A stretch of DNA of 64,000 bases from Euptelea pleiosperma (GCA_035048495.1 CM068553.1:5139259-5203258), one strand, 5' to 3'. Numbered from the stretch's first letter, positions 46,176-58,195 are shown. Numbers and translations: made by a program. Notes: generated by a model not told the origin, from the sequence alone.

Positions 46176-46369
46176 GTCTATACATGATTGTTTGGGCACA
46201 CAAGATTCGACTGGAGTATTTAAAAAGTGCTGTGGACCTATAATGGATGGCCAGATTTCAGTCCTGTGCCGCTAATGGGCTTGGACGTGGCACACTGTTT
46301 GACCCACAATTAATGGACCTACATACCAAAAATGATTTATAGCCATTAGATTCTAGCATCCTTTCATGG

Positions 46370-46475
46370 CATTCACTGGATTCACTTTTTGCCAAAGCAC
46401 AATCACTGTTGGATTCTCATTCCATGCCCGAGAACAACAGTAGAATTATTAGTTCAAAAAAGATGAGTCCTCGGA
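46370..46475. mobile_element. Family D MITE fragment, copy 8
   Basis: GGATTCACTTTTTGCCAAAG and TTGGATTCTCATTCCATGCC with a GAGTCCTCGG end. The outer left TIR is missing. Confidence 0.4.
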
Positions 46476-46492
46476 AAATGTTCATTTTTTAA

Positions 46493-46826
46493 GGTCGGGC
46501 TCGGAGGATCCCCATTTTTGACACCCATTTTGGCGTACCCACATAGAAGATGAATCAATGGCTGATTTTTGGTGAGGATGATCTCTATTCACAAAAATTC
46601 AAATCATTAATCTGAGATTCATAGACTGGTTTAGAAGTTCAAGAATTATGGACCGTCGATTTTTACCGTATAACTTGAAAACCACATTTGACAGTGTTAG
46701 AAATTTCTGAATGGGCTGATTTTTTGTTGGGGTGATCTATAATCCTCACCAAAAATCAGCCATTGATTCATCTTCTATGTGGGTACGCCAAAATGGGTGT
46801 CAAAAATGGGGGTCCCCCGAGCTTCA
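46493..46826. mobile_element. Family C MITE, copy 4
   Basis: Left GGGCTCGGAGGATCCCCATT and right AATGGGGGTCCCCCGAGC are inverted. TGACACCCATTTTGGCGTAC and its exact mirror lie inside, followed by GAAGATGAATCAATGGCTGA mirrored at about 46755. Among family C copies its foldback is the cleanest. Confidence 0.75.
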
Positions 46827-46861
46827 CAAAATATGTGGTTGATAGCAAACCAGTAAATGTG

Positions 46862-47520
46862 GGAGTTGGTGACGGACTACGTTATGAGCCACATGGCATA
46901 CTCTCTTACTGACCATCTCTAGGTAGACCTACATGCCAAAAATCAAACTGAGTAGTTATATACATGGTTTTAAAAATGGCCGTTTAAACGGTTTAAACGG
47001 TAACGCCCCAAGCCCGTTTCCGTTTAAACCCGTTTAAACCCGTTTATCGGTTTTGAAAAAAACGGCCGTTTTTTGTTTTAACGGCCGTTAAAATCGTTTA
47101 AACAGCCGTTTAATTTCAAAAAAATTTGTGAAAAAAACGGTCGTTAAAACCGTTTAATTCTGTTAAAATCCGTTAAATTCTGGTTTTTTTTTTTAATTTT
47201 CAAATTTCAAAATTTGAATTTCAGCACCACTTTTTCCGTTAAAACCGTTAAAATCCGTTTAATTCCATTTTTTACCATTTTTGCCCCTGACCGTTTCAAT
47301 CTGTTTTAACGGCCGTTTAAACGGTAACGCCCCCAGTCCGTTTAACCGTTAAAACGGCCTCCTTTAAACCTTGGTTATATATATCTAACATTTTGGATCT
47401 GAGTACCCCAAATAATGTTCGAATCGCACCGTTAAAAATAAATCATGAAAAAGATTACAATCCAACGGTTATAAATCACTAATCAGGCTCACACCTAAGA
47501 ATTGGCAAAACATCCAGAAT
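46862..47520. mobile_element. Family A MITE interrupted by a foldback element
   Basis: The left arm (ACGTTATGAGCCACATGGCA, then AGGTAGACCTACATGCCAAA) is separated from the right arm (GGTTATAAATCACTAATCAG, AAAACATCCAG) by the element at 46963-47373. Confidence 0.65.
46963..47373. mobile_element. Family B foldback element with exact 8-bp target duplication, nested
   Basis: Starts CATGGTTTTAAAAATGGCCG and ends CCTCCTTTAAACCTTG. GTTATATA is exact at 46955-46962 and 47374-47381. The arms mirror each other through GGTAACGCCCC and CGGCCGTT motifs. It sits in the middle of a family A element, so it is the younger insertion. Confidence 0.85.
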
Positions 47521-47574
47521 GAATAGAAATACCCTTGCATGCATAGAAATTAGTAGCTGAGATGTAGGGATCAT

Positions 47575-48060
47575 ATATATATGGGTCGTCGTTTATGAAA
47601 AAGAAAGATCACAAACGACGGTCTTGGTCTGTTGGATAGTCCATTTTTTCTTGCAGTCGTTTTTTTATATAGCGATAGACTAAGATGGTTGTCTACTGAA
47701 TACTCCCAAAAAATGACGGACCAAGACCGTTGTTTAGTAAGGCCAAAAATGATATTTCTATAAATTTTCAAAATAAAAATACCCAAGTCTAGAATAGGAA
47801 TATTTAATATGTATGATCATTTACCAAGTTTTGATCCTTTAAACGGTCTTATTAAGACTTGAAAACATGTCAAACACATGGGGCTCGTGGATACGAACAT
47901 GTGTACAGATTTGGGGAAGAAGAATGAAGGAAGGAAAAAAGAGTTCCTCATGTACAGTTTGCACTAAAAACGACGGCTCATGATCCTTGTTTTTTTTTTT
48001 TCTACTTTTGGCGCTAAAACTAACAGTTCATGACCATCATACACATACACTTGGACTATT
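47575..48060. other. CACTA-like subterminal repeat region (weak)
   Basis: ACGACGGTCTTGGTC at about 47620 is mirrored by GACCAAGACCGTTG at about 47720. ACGACGGCTCATGATCC recurs near 47970. Such ACGACGG motifs are common in CACTA elements, but no CACTA termini border the region. Confidence 0.3.
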
Positions 48061-48159
48061 TTTTTAACGGTGTTATAACAGTTGATGATAACGGCAATGT
48101 TACCAGTTTGTCATGACATAATAAGTTGTAATGGGATCCCTTTTAAATGTCGATATCGG

Positions 48160-48820
48160 GGAAAAAAAAAAAGTCCCTTAAAAACGTAATATTTCTTTCA
48201 AAAGATTTTTAAAAAAGATCGGGTGATCCAATAAGAGAGCCATAGAAGCCTTTGTGTCTCATTTTTATTGGATAAAATGTACATCGAATTACTTATATTG
48301 GCTTCCGAGGTGCACGAGGTACACTTTTTCTCATGTAAATGAGAGGACCGTTCTAGGCACCTATTCAATCGTCACTTTCTAAAAAGAAAAGAAAAAGATA
48401 ATGATGCCTTAGCTGTGATAAGGTCCACTGTAGAGCGTTAAAAGCGGTTGAAATCTCAAAATTATCTTTATTTTTCTTAAAATTCCCGTCTTATGGCTTT
48501 TAAAAAAATTTAAGTCTTTTACCTTTTAAGGGTATTTTAGACTTTATATAATTATTCTTATGTCAATTATAATTCGACATTTTTTATATTACCAAAATTG
48601 CGGGGGTTTTCTTTTTCTTTTTTAAATCAAAACAATCCTTATTACTAATCTGTCCCTCAAATTTATTAAATTGACAAATATTACTTCTTTCAATTTTTAA
48701 AAATATTTTAATTTATAAGAGTGCTTTAGTCATTTAACATTTTTACATTTCAACTCAACTATGCAAGTAATTATTGTATCTAGATATGGCACTTAAAATA
48801 ATCTTGATTAAAGCTGGATG
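48160..48820. other. AT-rich intergenic sequence, nothing recognised
   Basis: Low-complexity sequence with poly(A)/(T) tracts. No coding frame, RNA gene or repeat was recognised. Confidence 0.4.
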
Positions 48821-49045
48821 GTGTCCAATGGTGTGGATCTAGCCTGATGGGTGATCTCTAGCCATTCAATTTAATTACCCAAATATATGGCAAAAAATTA
48901 CGTAATCCCCATGAAAAATGCTCGAATTCAACGACTATAGATTACCAATCAGGCTGATTGTTTGGTGGGCAAGTCCATCATGGTGGGCTAATTATTCTTG
49001 GGTCAGTGGTACTGAAAAGACTAGGCCACGTGGCGTTTTTAATGC
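48820..49045. mobile_element. Family A-related MITE in duplication block E (unit 2)
   Basis: Counterpart of 41640-41905. CGATAG-type internal mirror TCTAGCCATTCAAT and ATTCAACGACTATAGATTAC, then AGGCCACGTGGCG. It has about 40 extra bases in the middle compared with unit 1. Confidence 0.5.
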
Positions 49046-49889
49046 ACAGCCCCACAGGAAAAAAAAAGACCCATCAGGCTAAATGGTCTCATGATGTCAT
49101 GGATTTCCTGTCCTATTTATGAGAGTTGGATTGTCTTCAGCCTTTAAGAGACTTTTGCTTTTTTTTTTCAGGTTAGACAAGGAGGAGGTTAGTGGGTGAA
49201 GACGGGTTTCAAAATCAGTCCTGCAAAACAATTATTTTCCTAACACTCACAAATAAACATAAAAACAAACAAGTGTGTTAACGGGTCGGATCTTTAGTGA
49301 AAATTGAGCACCCATGGATAGGCAAAAGATGGTCCAGGAAAATAAAATGGAAGAACCCACCAAGTAGAAACTTCCAACATAGGAGGCACAGCTACGTACC
49401 CTTCTGTGGGCCCTCATGTCCTTACTTAGAAAGGCTACCCTTTGCTCAGAGATCACGAGGATGAAAACCCGGCCGTTTGTTCTTTTCCCCAACTAATATA
49501 CAAAATGACATCTCATTGATGTGCTACCATCCCATCCCATCCCATCCCTTAAATGATTTAAATCTGTGGGCCCATAAAAACAATTATAATTCTCTTAGCC
49601 TCCTCTAACCTAGCTTTACAAGGAATTTAATTATTTGATAAATTTTTATTTGTGTCGCGACGTCGCATTTAAATAGCGCATTATACTGCCGTTAGTGCTT
49701 GTACGATATGTTGCCACGTCAATCAGTTATCGACAATCTTATTTTTTTTTTAAATATATTTAATTAATTTATAGTGCATGTAGCATGTCTACGACACGTT
49801 GATTCTATTACACGCGCATGTCCGTCGTTTAAACGACTGGCAATATGAGCTTGAGCCGTAACCCGTTTGCTCGACCATCGAAAAGAGAC

Positions 49890-51050
49890 ACATTATACTG
49901 CAAAACCTACTGATAATTTGCAATATTCCTCTTGGAATATTTTATTTTAATTTTGAAGATTCTATTAATATTGGAATATACTAAGAATCAATTTGGCACG
50001 AGGGGCCCGGAGATACGTTAACATCAAAAAATATACTACTCCCTATTCAAGTTAAAAAAACAAAAAATACTACAATACACAGAAGAATCTTTTTTTTTTT
50101 TTTTTTTTTTTGCGATATTTTTGTTGTACCCCCTAAGAAATCTGCTATATTTCTGTTACTCCCGTGTTTTAATTATCTGGGTCTTGCCCTTGACTGTGTT
50201 TTGGCGTCATTGGCCGAGTCAGAAACATTAACCCTGTTACCCAAAATTCAAAGAATTAATCGAACTAAAAACAATCTTCGTTTTTGGGTCACCGGAACTG
50301 TTATTATAGGTTCGGTTCCGGTTCCAGTTCTTGTTTGCTCGGTTCCCAAAAATGTGAAACTGGAACAACATGCAAAAAAATAAAGGTTGTCAATAACTAA
50401 TTCAAAATTACGAAAAAAAAAAAAAAAACTAATTCCTGGTTCTTTTTTTGTTATATTTATATATTTAAAGGATCTAAATTTAAAAAAATAAAAAAAAAAT
50501 TATCAATTCTAGTGGAAATCAAGAGAAGAAACAGAGGGTACTATTTTTCAGAAGGGCAGTGTTATCTTGCATCCAAACAAAGCCCTAGAAGACACTGCAA
50601 ACTCCATGGAAGTGTGGTCCATTAACATAGGGAGGACTCTTATGTTAGAGCCACGTGTAATCTCTAGATTAGTGTCATGTGTCACCACTGACAAAGGTGT
50701 CATGCCTCAATATTTGAATCAGGGGATGGACCATGATTGTTGGGCCAGTTTCACTACTAGCCTCATAGCCAAGATTGGTTATGGGCGAAGCCTAAGCCCA
50801 TGAACGATGAGCACCACTGAATTTAGGGACCACGTGCGGCCCACAAATAATTTCTGACTTCTTGTCTTATGTTCATAGCACCTAATGGATGGATTTTGTT
50901 CGTGTACTCTTCTCATATGGGTCTCTTTCCCTATGTTTTCTCATATTCCTTGAGATGCGTATTTGGATGGGACATACTGCAAAAAATTATTTTAATTGGA
51001 TCACTGTAGTCGTCCATTCTAATGACACCTGATGGATGTGGGAGTGATTT
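49890..51050. other. Intergenic sequence, no gene seen
   Basis: Contains a run of about 20 T at 50092-50111 and GGTTCGGTTCCGGTTCC repeats near 50.31 kb that look like a decayed hAT-type end. Short open frames of 60-80 codons resemble no known protein. Confidence 0.4.
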
Positions 51051-51069
51051 TTGACTGTAAGAGACTGAG

Positions 51070-51365
51070 TTTACTGTCCCCTGGTGACCATCCAAAAATG
51101 CCACTTGGCACTCTTTCGAGCCCACGGATCCATGCATGTTTGGTTCACCTCTTGATGGACCTATACACCAAAAATCAGCTTAATTGGTGATTTCTAGCCA
51201 CTTGATTTGAGCATTTTAATTGGGTAATTTCTGGCCGTTGGAATCTGAGCTCTTTTTTGTGTGCTAAAATCTAACTGCTAGAGATCACCAATCAAGCTGA
51301 TTTTTTGTGTATGGGTCCACCTAGAGGTGGGCCGTCAAACATCCACAAGTTCAGTGGGCTGGAAA
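51070..51365. mobile_element. Family A MITE
   Basis: Left AATGCCACTTGGCACTCTTT and AATCAGCTTAATTGGTGATT; right AATCAAGCTGATTTTTTGTG and AACATCCACAAGTTCAGTGG. The arms are diverged but clearly inverted. Confidence 0.6.
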
Positions 51366-51424
51366 AAAAGCTCAGTTAGTTTGTTACACAGATTATCGAG
51401 TCCGGTACTCCTCTGACTAGTATG

Positions 51425-51805
51425 GGACTGGGTCTCATACAAAGTTTAATGGGACCCCAAAATGCCACGTGGCATACACTCTTGCGACCCATGAGTGTTT
51501 GGCCCACTTCTTGGTGGACCCAAAACCAAATTTCAGTCTGATTGGTGATTTCTAGCCTCTGAACTTGAGTTTCTTCATGGCCTGGTACTAATCCAAAGGC
51601 CTGTTCATGAAGCCCATGACCAAAAAAATAAAAATAAAAATCTCAAATCCAACTGCTAGAATCAGGCTGATTTTTGGTGTGCATGTCCACCAAGGGTGGG
51701 AAACATCCATGTCTGTGGGCCCCGAAAAGTGTGCCACTTGGCTGGTGCAGGGTGGATCTATTAAACTTTGTATGAGACCCGGTCCCATAGAAGCCAGACT
51801 CAGAT
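51425..51805. mobile_element. Family A MITE with GGGTCTCATACAAAG ends
   Basis: ATGGGACTGGGTCTCATACA at the left mirrors GTATGAGACCCGGTCCCAT at the right. AAAATGCCACGTGGCA and AAGTGTGCCACTTGGC follow in the two arms. Target duplication unclear. Confidence 0.65.
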
Positions 51806-52058
51806 TATATAGGGGTTGGTGTTGGAAAGGCCCATTGGACCTGAAGTATATCACATATTTTTCTTTGAAGTTAATATGTCAAAACTACAAACTGAAGTTT
51901 TCGTTGAAAATTTTTCACGGGGATATACAATATGATTTACCTGTCAATATTCCACTAATAACATTGGAATCTCCTTAAGCTGATAAAGAAGCTCAGAAGA
52001 CAAGAATAGATCAATATTTTTAGTATGTGGGTTAGTGAAACATCCAACACCGACACCG

Positions 52059-55000
52059 TTAACACGCGTTACAACTCTTCCTGCATGAACCGTAATAATC
52101 GATAGTTCCGATCATGAACACAGGATTCCTCTGGCATTCTCCCAGGGTGGCCCAGCTGGGACAATTCTCGTCCTCATCAGTGCACCCACCGCCGTCTGTT
52201 TCCGATGAAACCACCATCCCGTCAATAGCTCTCACGTGGAAGAGTTTGGTAGCACACCACTTCTCGCCCTCGAGGACAGGGCATATGGCATGGGAGCTTT
52301 TCTCGTCAGGTGCCGTGTTGGGTTGCAGATTGAAGTAGAGCAGTGCATTCCCTTTAATGGGTCTCACCGCATAACCTGTCTTTGCACAGTCAGACCATGT
52401 ATCGTCCTTCGGTTGAGTGTTTTTGAGCTGTTGACATTAAGTAGAGATCATTGGGTCAGTCAGCATGGGTAATAAATAGCGTAGTAATCGAACAGTGGAA
52501 ATTTCATATGGGTTCACACTTTCACTCACCTCAGATTGGAGGAAGAAGAGAATCTCACCACCCTGAGTGACATTTGACAGATACAAAACCACTGTCGCCA
52601 TCAAAGGCTCACCAGACCCCAGACTGGCTTTATCACCATAGTAACTGTGACGCTGTTTGGTCTCTTCAAGCGCATAACGTATAATATGCAGACGCTCGCT
52701 ATTCTCTGAAGGCCGGAGAATATACACATAACTATTTCGGTACAGAACACCATAAAAGGAATGCGTATCACTAAAACACACACTGAGGAGCTGTAGAGAT
52801 CTGGGGAAAGTAACCGAGGAACTATACCTTTGGGAAGAAAGGTCCAAGTGGAAATTCGATCCTCGATCCTTGCAATAATATCATCCTTCAAATATCACAA
52901 AGGTAAAAATTAAAGTGGAGCAGGTCTTATGCCATTTAATGGTGAACTACTACATGAAGAAGTGTTCAGGTATCCAGGGTGTCATTTAGAAGTAACAGTG
53001 GAGCGTTAAGTAGCAAGTCTAAATCATATTATTGAATCGTTTTTCCTTTTAGTAGCATTCTTTAAGTACTATGACATGCCCTAACAGAAATATGATGATG
53101 ATACATTTTATAAGGGGCATGTATTTGCCATACATGCAGGTAAGCATATAACCTTGTATGAATGCATACAATAAAATACATAAATATGTACTGGATTGAA
53201 CCATTAACAACATATTCAGAACATGAATACAGACACCCATTCATTACGTGTTCTGTTTCTGAGTGGCCCACCCAACCTACCCTTGCCATCTGGACAACTA
53301 ACATAACTTTTGCGCCTGCAGCCACACAACTGCCAATTTTGCCTTCCCACTATGGAATAGCGTTAGAAAGTGGAAGACGATGGAGATGCTCACTTGCAAG
53401 GGGGTCATCCCATCATCATCATTATCATCTGTGCCTTATCCCAAATGTTTGGGGTCGGCAACATGAATCCTATTTCACTATTCGACTTTGTTTAGAATTA
53501 TGTCTTCTGTCAAAGCATGTCTTCAAATCTTTTCTAACTACCTCTCCATCCATGTCAATTTCAGATTTCTTCTCTCTCGTTTATGGTCTTCAACTTGCAC
53601 CAAAGCACTCTTTCTTGCTGGTGCCACCGTTGGTCTTCTTTACACGTGCCCAAACCATATCAATTGACTTTACCTTATTTTATCTCCTATTACTACTCTA
53701 GATTTCCTCAAATGTGTTCATCTCTTATTTTTTCTTTCCTAGTTTTTCCATTCATCCATCTCAATATCCTCATCTCTGCCACACTCATTCTATAAATATG
53801 TTGTTTCTTGATTGCCCAACATTCAGCTCCATAAAGCATAGTTGGTCTTACAACTATCTTGTAACTATCCAGCACTAATTCCATGTTGAGGTCAATTCTG
53901 AGGTTAACCATTCCATTACAAGTTGAGTTGTACAACTGCCTGAAGAGCTTGACACAAACCAACTTATGGTACCATATAAATTTTATAGGGATCTCTAACA
54001 CAAATAATGCTTTGGGATCCAAAGTGATCTCCGCCAACCAAAGTTTATAAAGTGGCAAAGCGTAATAGAGAAGAAAAAGAAGTAGAAGGGAACAAGAACT
54101 CGTTGATTCTAGATCTTATAAGTCTAGTTGAATCCACAGCTAGAAGCTTTTAAATCCATAAAAAAAGAGGAAAAATTTTAACTTTATATTATAAACAAAC
54201 TCAAATTACAATCTCTCTATTCTAACCAAAAACCACCAAATATAATAAGCCTGTACATCCTTCTTTTAAATAACCCACAAGAAAAAGGAAACTGGTAAAA
54301 TTTTAATACTTTGACTTGGCAACTTCACTGAACAAGAAAATGTTCTCTACACGTCTGTACTCTCCTAAAATTCTACTCCTAAATCTTAATAGAACTTATC
54401 TTAGAAACTTCCCATATGAGCTATGGTTGGACTCCTAGAGATTTCAAATGGACAACCTAATGGGTCTAACATCAATGCTTCCTCTTCTTTCCTTTATTAT
54501 ACTTCCTCTTGGACTCTTTTGAGGATGATTTACTTCCTACTAGATTAGTTTAGCATCTATTAATGTAACACAACGGTATTTATGTACTCTTACGGTCTTA
54601 CCTTTATTACAGAATTAGTATATAGTGACCTGGAACTAGCACCGAAGCACTAGAGAAGCAAGATTTGGTCCCCTGAATGGCCACAAATGTTGAAAAGAAA
54701 GCAGCATAAGTACAAAATCAACTGCTCACTCTTGTAGATTGGTGACTTAGCACACTCCAAAACCTACAAATAATTGTTCACTTAACTAACAAATATGAAA
54801 AAAAGAAACAGCATAAATTGGTGACCTAAGAATCAAGTTACGCATTTCTTGATTTAAAGGAAACCATTCCTCAAAATGAACCTTTCATCAACTTACATTG
54901 AACCTTGGAGAGAGACCTAAGTTCCACTAACGGACAAGGATATGTCAAATAAAATATTTGAAATGTAGGTTGTCAAGTATCGAGCTACAGCTGCACATAT

Positions 55001-57658
55001 ATTAGGAGACAGGTAGAAAAGAATCCATGAATGGCACTAGTAATCATATAAGCTAAGGCCCCTAATGAAGACAACAAGTTTCATACTCCCTGATACTTTA
55101 AACACCCTTTCAAGCAAAATCCATATGGCATACATCCATCGAATTTTCTCTACTGATAATACCAAATTCTAACATTTAACCACAATGCCATAAAATGTAA
55201 TCTTTCAGTTCAATACTTGTATAGATAACCACTTTGTGGTGTAAACACTAAACATGAGTCCCACCTATAAACAAAGGTGGAAACATGGAAACTCACTTGA
55301 TCTATATCCAAGGGCGTCACAGAACTTGTAAGTGAATTGCTATTAACAATCTTCCCTGAATCACGATCTTCCATCAAAGACATTTCTAGCTTGCCATGTG
55401 CCTGGGCCCAAAAGCCAGATTTTGATAACTAATGTAAGCACAATGAGTTAATATTCTGCAAGGGAAAATGATAGCATCATCCGTAGGAGATATTGTAGCA
55501 TTGTCGTCCATATGTTCAAACCATTGGATATTCTTTGAAGTTTGTTGGTGATTGTGAGATGGGAATCTCGATGACCATCAGTGGGGTATGGACATACAGA
55601 AGACGATGCTACATTATCGTCCTAAGAACGATGCTAATACTCTTCTGCAAGAGACATGCCAATGAATTACCAAAGAAATAAGGTGGTTGCACTCCTCATC
55701 AGAGAGAAAACCTCTATATAAGAAGACCCTATCTCAAGAAAAAACATGTCAGACTGGTAGCAAACAAGACAATAGATAAAATTAAACCTATGATTAGCAT
55801 TTTGAACATGAATCCGGCTTCCTCAAAGTCCACTTTGGAAAACCTTATATATTTTCAGATAAATTGAATTACAATGCCATCCATGGATAACTGCTCTTAC
55901 AGAAAAAAAAAAAAAAAAGATCTTTGTCAGCAAATGCATACTTGCAAATTGATCAGAACCATATGCACACTAAAACCCTCATATGTCATGATATAAGTGA
56001 GTGAGTGGCCTAATTACAAATTCCTTAAGAGCAGACCTTGGATGCCAAGAAAGTTGGATAACTTGTGAGGGGTCAATTCTGGTGGATTGAGTTGAACGGC
56101 CCAATTCTATGAGGGGTTGCTGGTTCACATCGTTCTTTGCTCTCAATTCCTTCCTGTAACTGCATTGAAATTGTTGCCAACAGAACTAGTTAAGATTACT
56201 TCATCATCACAACACACACGTTTTGTGTTTTTTGATAATTATACGCTCTATTGAACCGAAAGCCACAAGCAAAACAACAGGCAAATAGGTCGAAATGACC
56301 TTCAAGAAAGAGTAGGAACAAAAAGGGAGGAAAAAAAACTTTAATCTCCTCTATACAACTTAGCCTCCCATCTAAACAAAATCTTCAAAAAATAATCCTC
56401 TACATTCAATGAACAACTTAGACCACCGGAACAATAAGGCCTTCACTGAAAGAATGAGATGATGACTTCCTTCTTTAAATCTGTGAGAGATCAGTGAATG
56501 GAACTTAATTCTTCCTTGTGCATGTTCCACAACTTACATAGAGCCTCAACAAAGCTCAAACTCATCAATTCTCACTTCTAAGCCTAAGGTGACTAAATGA
56601 AAAAATATGACCACGTCACAGAGCTAGCAATCAGTCACTTATTCAAATTCCACATAGGCAATAGACCAACTTTTAGAACTAGCTATTCTAGGGAATTCCA
56701 ACAAAACTAATGCCACAAGAGTAAATCAAATCCTGTTCTATACATATATTGGTAGACATTTTGTTTAGAAATCACTCGGCTATGAACATAGGATGACTGC
56801 GGCTCAAGGCCATAGCTCAACTGGCTGATGCACAGCACCACAGCAATGAGGACGTGGGTTTGATCCCACAAAACTAACCAAAAGAAACAAGTTGGAAATG
56901 AGCTCAGATGTCAGTGTTCAGATGATCAAGGTTAAACAACTGGAATAGGAATCAATCATATTCCATAATGACTCAACTATTAATTCAACAAAACACCCAT
57001 GTAGTAACTACATCAAATTTCTCTTCTATACAAACTGAGGGAATGCACTGCTTGGGAACAACTCCAATAAGAATTATAAATATTCCAAAAGCGATACACA
57101 ACTGAATTTCATTCTCTCCATAGATATTAATGAAATTTCTGCTTAGTGATCAAACATTCTAGGCACTCAAAAAAAAAAAAACCCACATCAGAATCTACAA
57201 AAGAAAAAAAATGCAAAAAAGAGGAATACTCTTTGAATACGAACGAAGACAAAACTCAGTTCAAAAACTCTCACGGTATTCCAACAACACCCACATACAA
57301 AAACAAACTGAATTCCTACAAAACACAAAGAATAATCAATCCTTTTCAGTATTTCAATAAAAACCCACATAGATAAAATGAGAATGAAGTCCATCTTTCT
57401 AAACAATCTAACACGAATCTCGCCCAAAAATCAATATTTATGGCATTTTAAAAAGAACCCACATCAAGAACACCATGAAATCAACATGTGTACTCAGATT
57501 TCTGAATCTTTTAGACTGGCAATACCCATCAGCATAACAAGAAGAAGAACACTACTACTTACACATAAAAATGAGATGGGCTTTTACCTTTCGGCGACAG
57601 AGCTCGAGAGAGAACCAAAAAACGCCAAAATCAAAAAAATCGAAAGAAGAGATGCCAT
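52059..57658 (-). CDS. P4H12: Prolyl 4-hydroxylase homologue with ShKT domain (P4H12-like), seven exons
   Basis: Exons (- strand) are 57658-57588, 56153-56037, 55728-55671, 55401-55297, 52885-52828, 52705-52530 and 52427-52059, joining to 954 nt (317 aa) with matching phases and GT-AG borders. Residues 1-22 are a hydrophobic signal peptide. The P4H alpha-subunit-like dioxygenase domain follows, with LSWHPRVFLYRGFLSDEEC near 58-77 and ATVVLYLSNVTQGGEILF near 173-190. A C-terminal ShKT module has six cysteines (277, 284, 293, 310, 314, 317). Such enzymes hydroxylate prolines of cell-wall proteins in the ER and Golgi. Here the expected HxD iron motif reads His156-Ser-Tyr158, while distal His241 and Lys251 remain. 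Arabidopsis P4H12, as I recall it, is also altered here, so this is probably a divergent or inactive subgroup rather than a recent mutation. Intron 4 (2.4 kb) contains an RTE LINE fragment. Confidence 0.9.
53400..54065 (-). pseudogene. RTE-type LINE 3' fragment in intron 4 of the P4H homologue
   Basis: On the - strand the frame reads RPTMLYGAECWAIKKQH, then MSVAEMRILRWMNGKTR and KIRDEHI. This is the conserved region after the reverse transcriptase of plant RTE elements. The 3' end has CCCAAATGTTTGGGGTCGGC and ends in a CATCATCAT-type simple repeat near 53410, as RTE elements do. The 5' portion is missing. It shares orientation with the host gene and lies wholly in the intron. Confidence 0.75.
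56222..56350 (-). mobile_element. LINE 3' tail fragment in intron 1 of the P4H homologue
   Basis: TTTTTTGATAATTATACGCT and GAACCGAAAGCCACAAG resemble the fragment at 4531-4670. It looks like the reversed end of a non-LTR element. Non-coding. Confidence 0.35.
56808..56890 (+). mobile_element. tRNA-derived SINE or tRNA-like fragment
   Basis: ATAGCTCAACTGGCTGATG (box A-like) and GTGGGTTTGATCCCAC (box B and T-arm-like) have tRNA spacing. The acceptor stem does not pair, so it is not a functional tRNA. It lies in intron 1 of the P4H homologue. Confidence 0.45.
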
Positions 57659-57924
57659 GGATTAGTGAAGAAAGAACGGAGATCAAAGCAATCGGAATTT
57701 GTATGTGACCATTTTGTTCCGTTTAACTTTTGGTTGGCTATTTTCTGAGGATGCGGCGCAGCGTGAAACTTCATGTTTCCTCACCATGTATCCATTCACA
57801 AGGTACACTTGCGAGGACTTCAGACTGTTCACTTAGTGAATTGGCATTGATCGGCAAATGATGATCACCATCCTAGGATCATGTGATCATGATTATTTCA
57901 AAGATCATATCGATGCATGTGAAC

Positions 57925-58050
57925 CTTACACGTGGCACACTATTAGAGACCAATGACCGTATAGATGTTTGGCTCATCCGTGGACTTACATGTAAAAAAA
58001 TCAAGTGTGGCGTATGATTTCTATTGAAATTTGAGCAGTACTATTTAGCA
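57925..58050. mobile_element. Family A MITE half
   Basis: ACACGTGGCACACTATTAGA, GACCGTATAGATGTTTGGCT and a TATGATTTCTATTG stretch. No right arm. It lies about 270 bp upstream of the P4H homologue start. Confidence 0.55.
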
Positions 58051-58195
58051 CGCAACTCAAAGTATTTATTTGTCACAAAACGACACACTACTACACCAAG
58101 ACCTTTAATTAACTTTTTTCTACAATATTAAATTTTGATATTTGATGCCACAGGGCACACTATTAGAGATCACCAACCATATGGATGTTGGGCGT

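Larger units (their letters stand above)
43030..49890 (+). repeat. Unit 2 of the diverged tandem segmental duplication
   Basis: Collinear counterpart of 28.2-42.7 kb. It begins at the decayed foldback element (ATTTAACTCCATGGATAATG, matching 28.19 kb) and ends with the TCGCGACGTCGCATTTAAAT block at about 49.65-49.89 kb. It is less than half as long as unit 1 because fewer elements have inserted and parts are deleted. Insertions unique to this unit include those at 43.19-43.42 and 45845-46175. Confidence 0.75.

Noticed and set aside
50092..50111. Long T run as a LINE poly(A) end
   Set aside because: No LINE-like body or target duplication was found next to it.
53162..53701. 179-codon open frame on the + strand
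   Set aside because: It is antisense to the RTE LINE fragment, whose coding strand is -, and lies in an intron of the P4H homologue.
56808..56890. Functional tRNA gene
   Set aside because: Box A and box B resemble a tRNA, but the acceptor stem does not pair and the anticodon arm is poor; kept only as a SINE-like fragment.
57146..57665. Lys/Asn-rich open frames on the + strand
   Set aside because: Antisense to intron 1 and exon 1 of the P4H homologue; composition reflects A-rich intron sequence.
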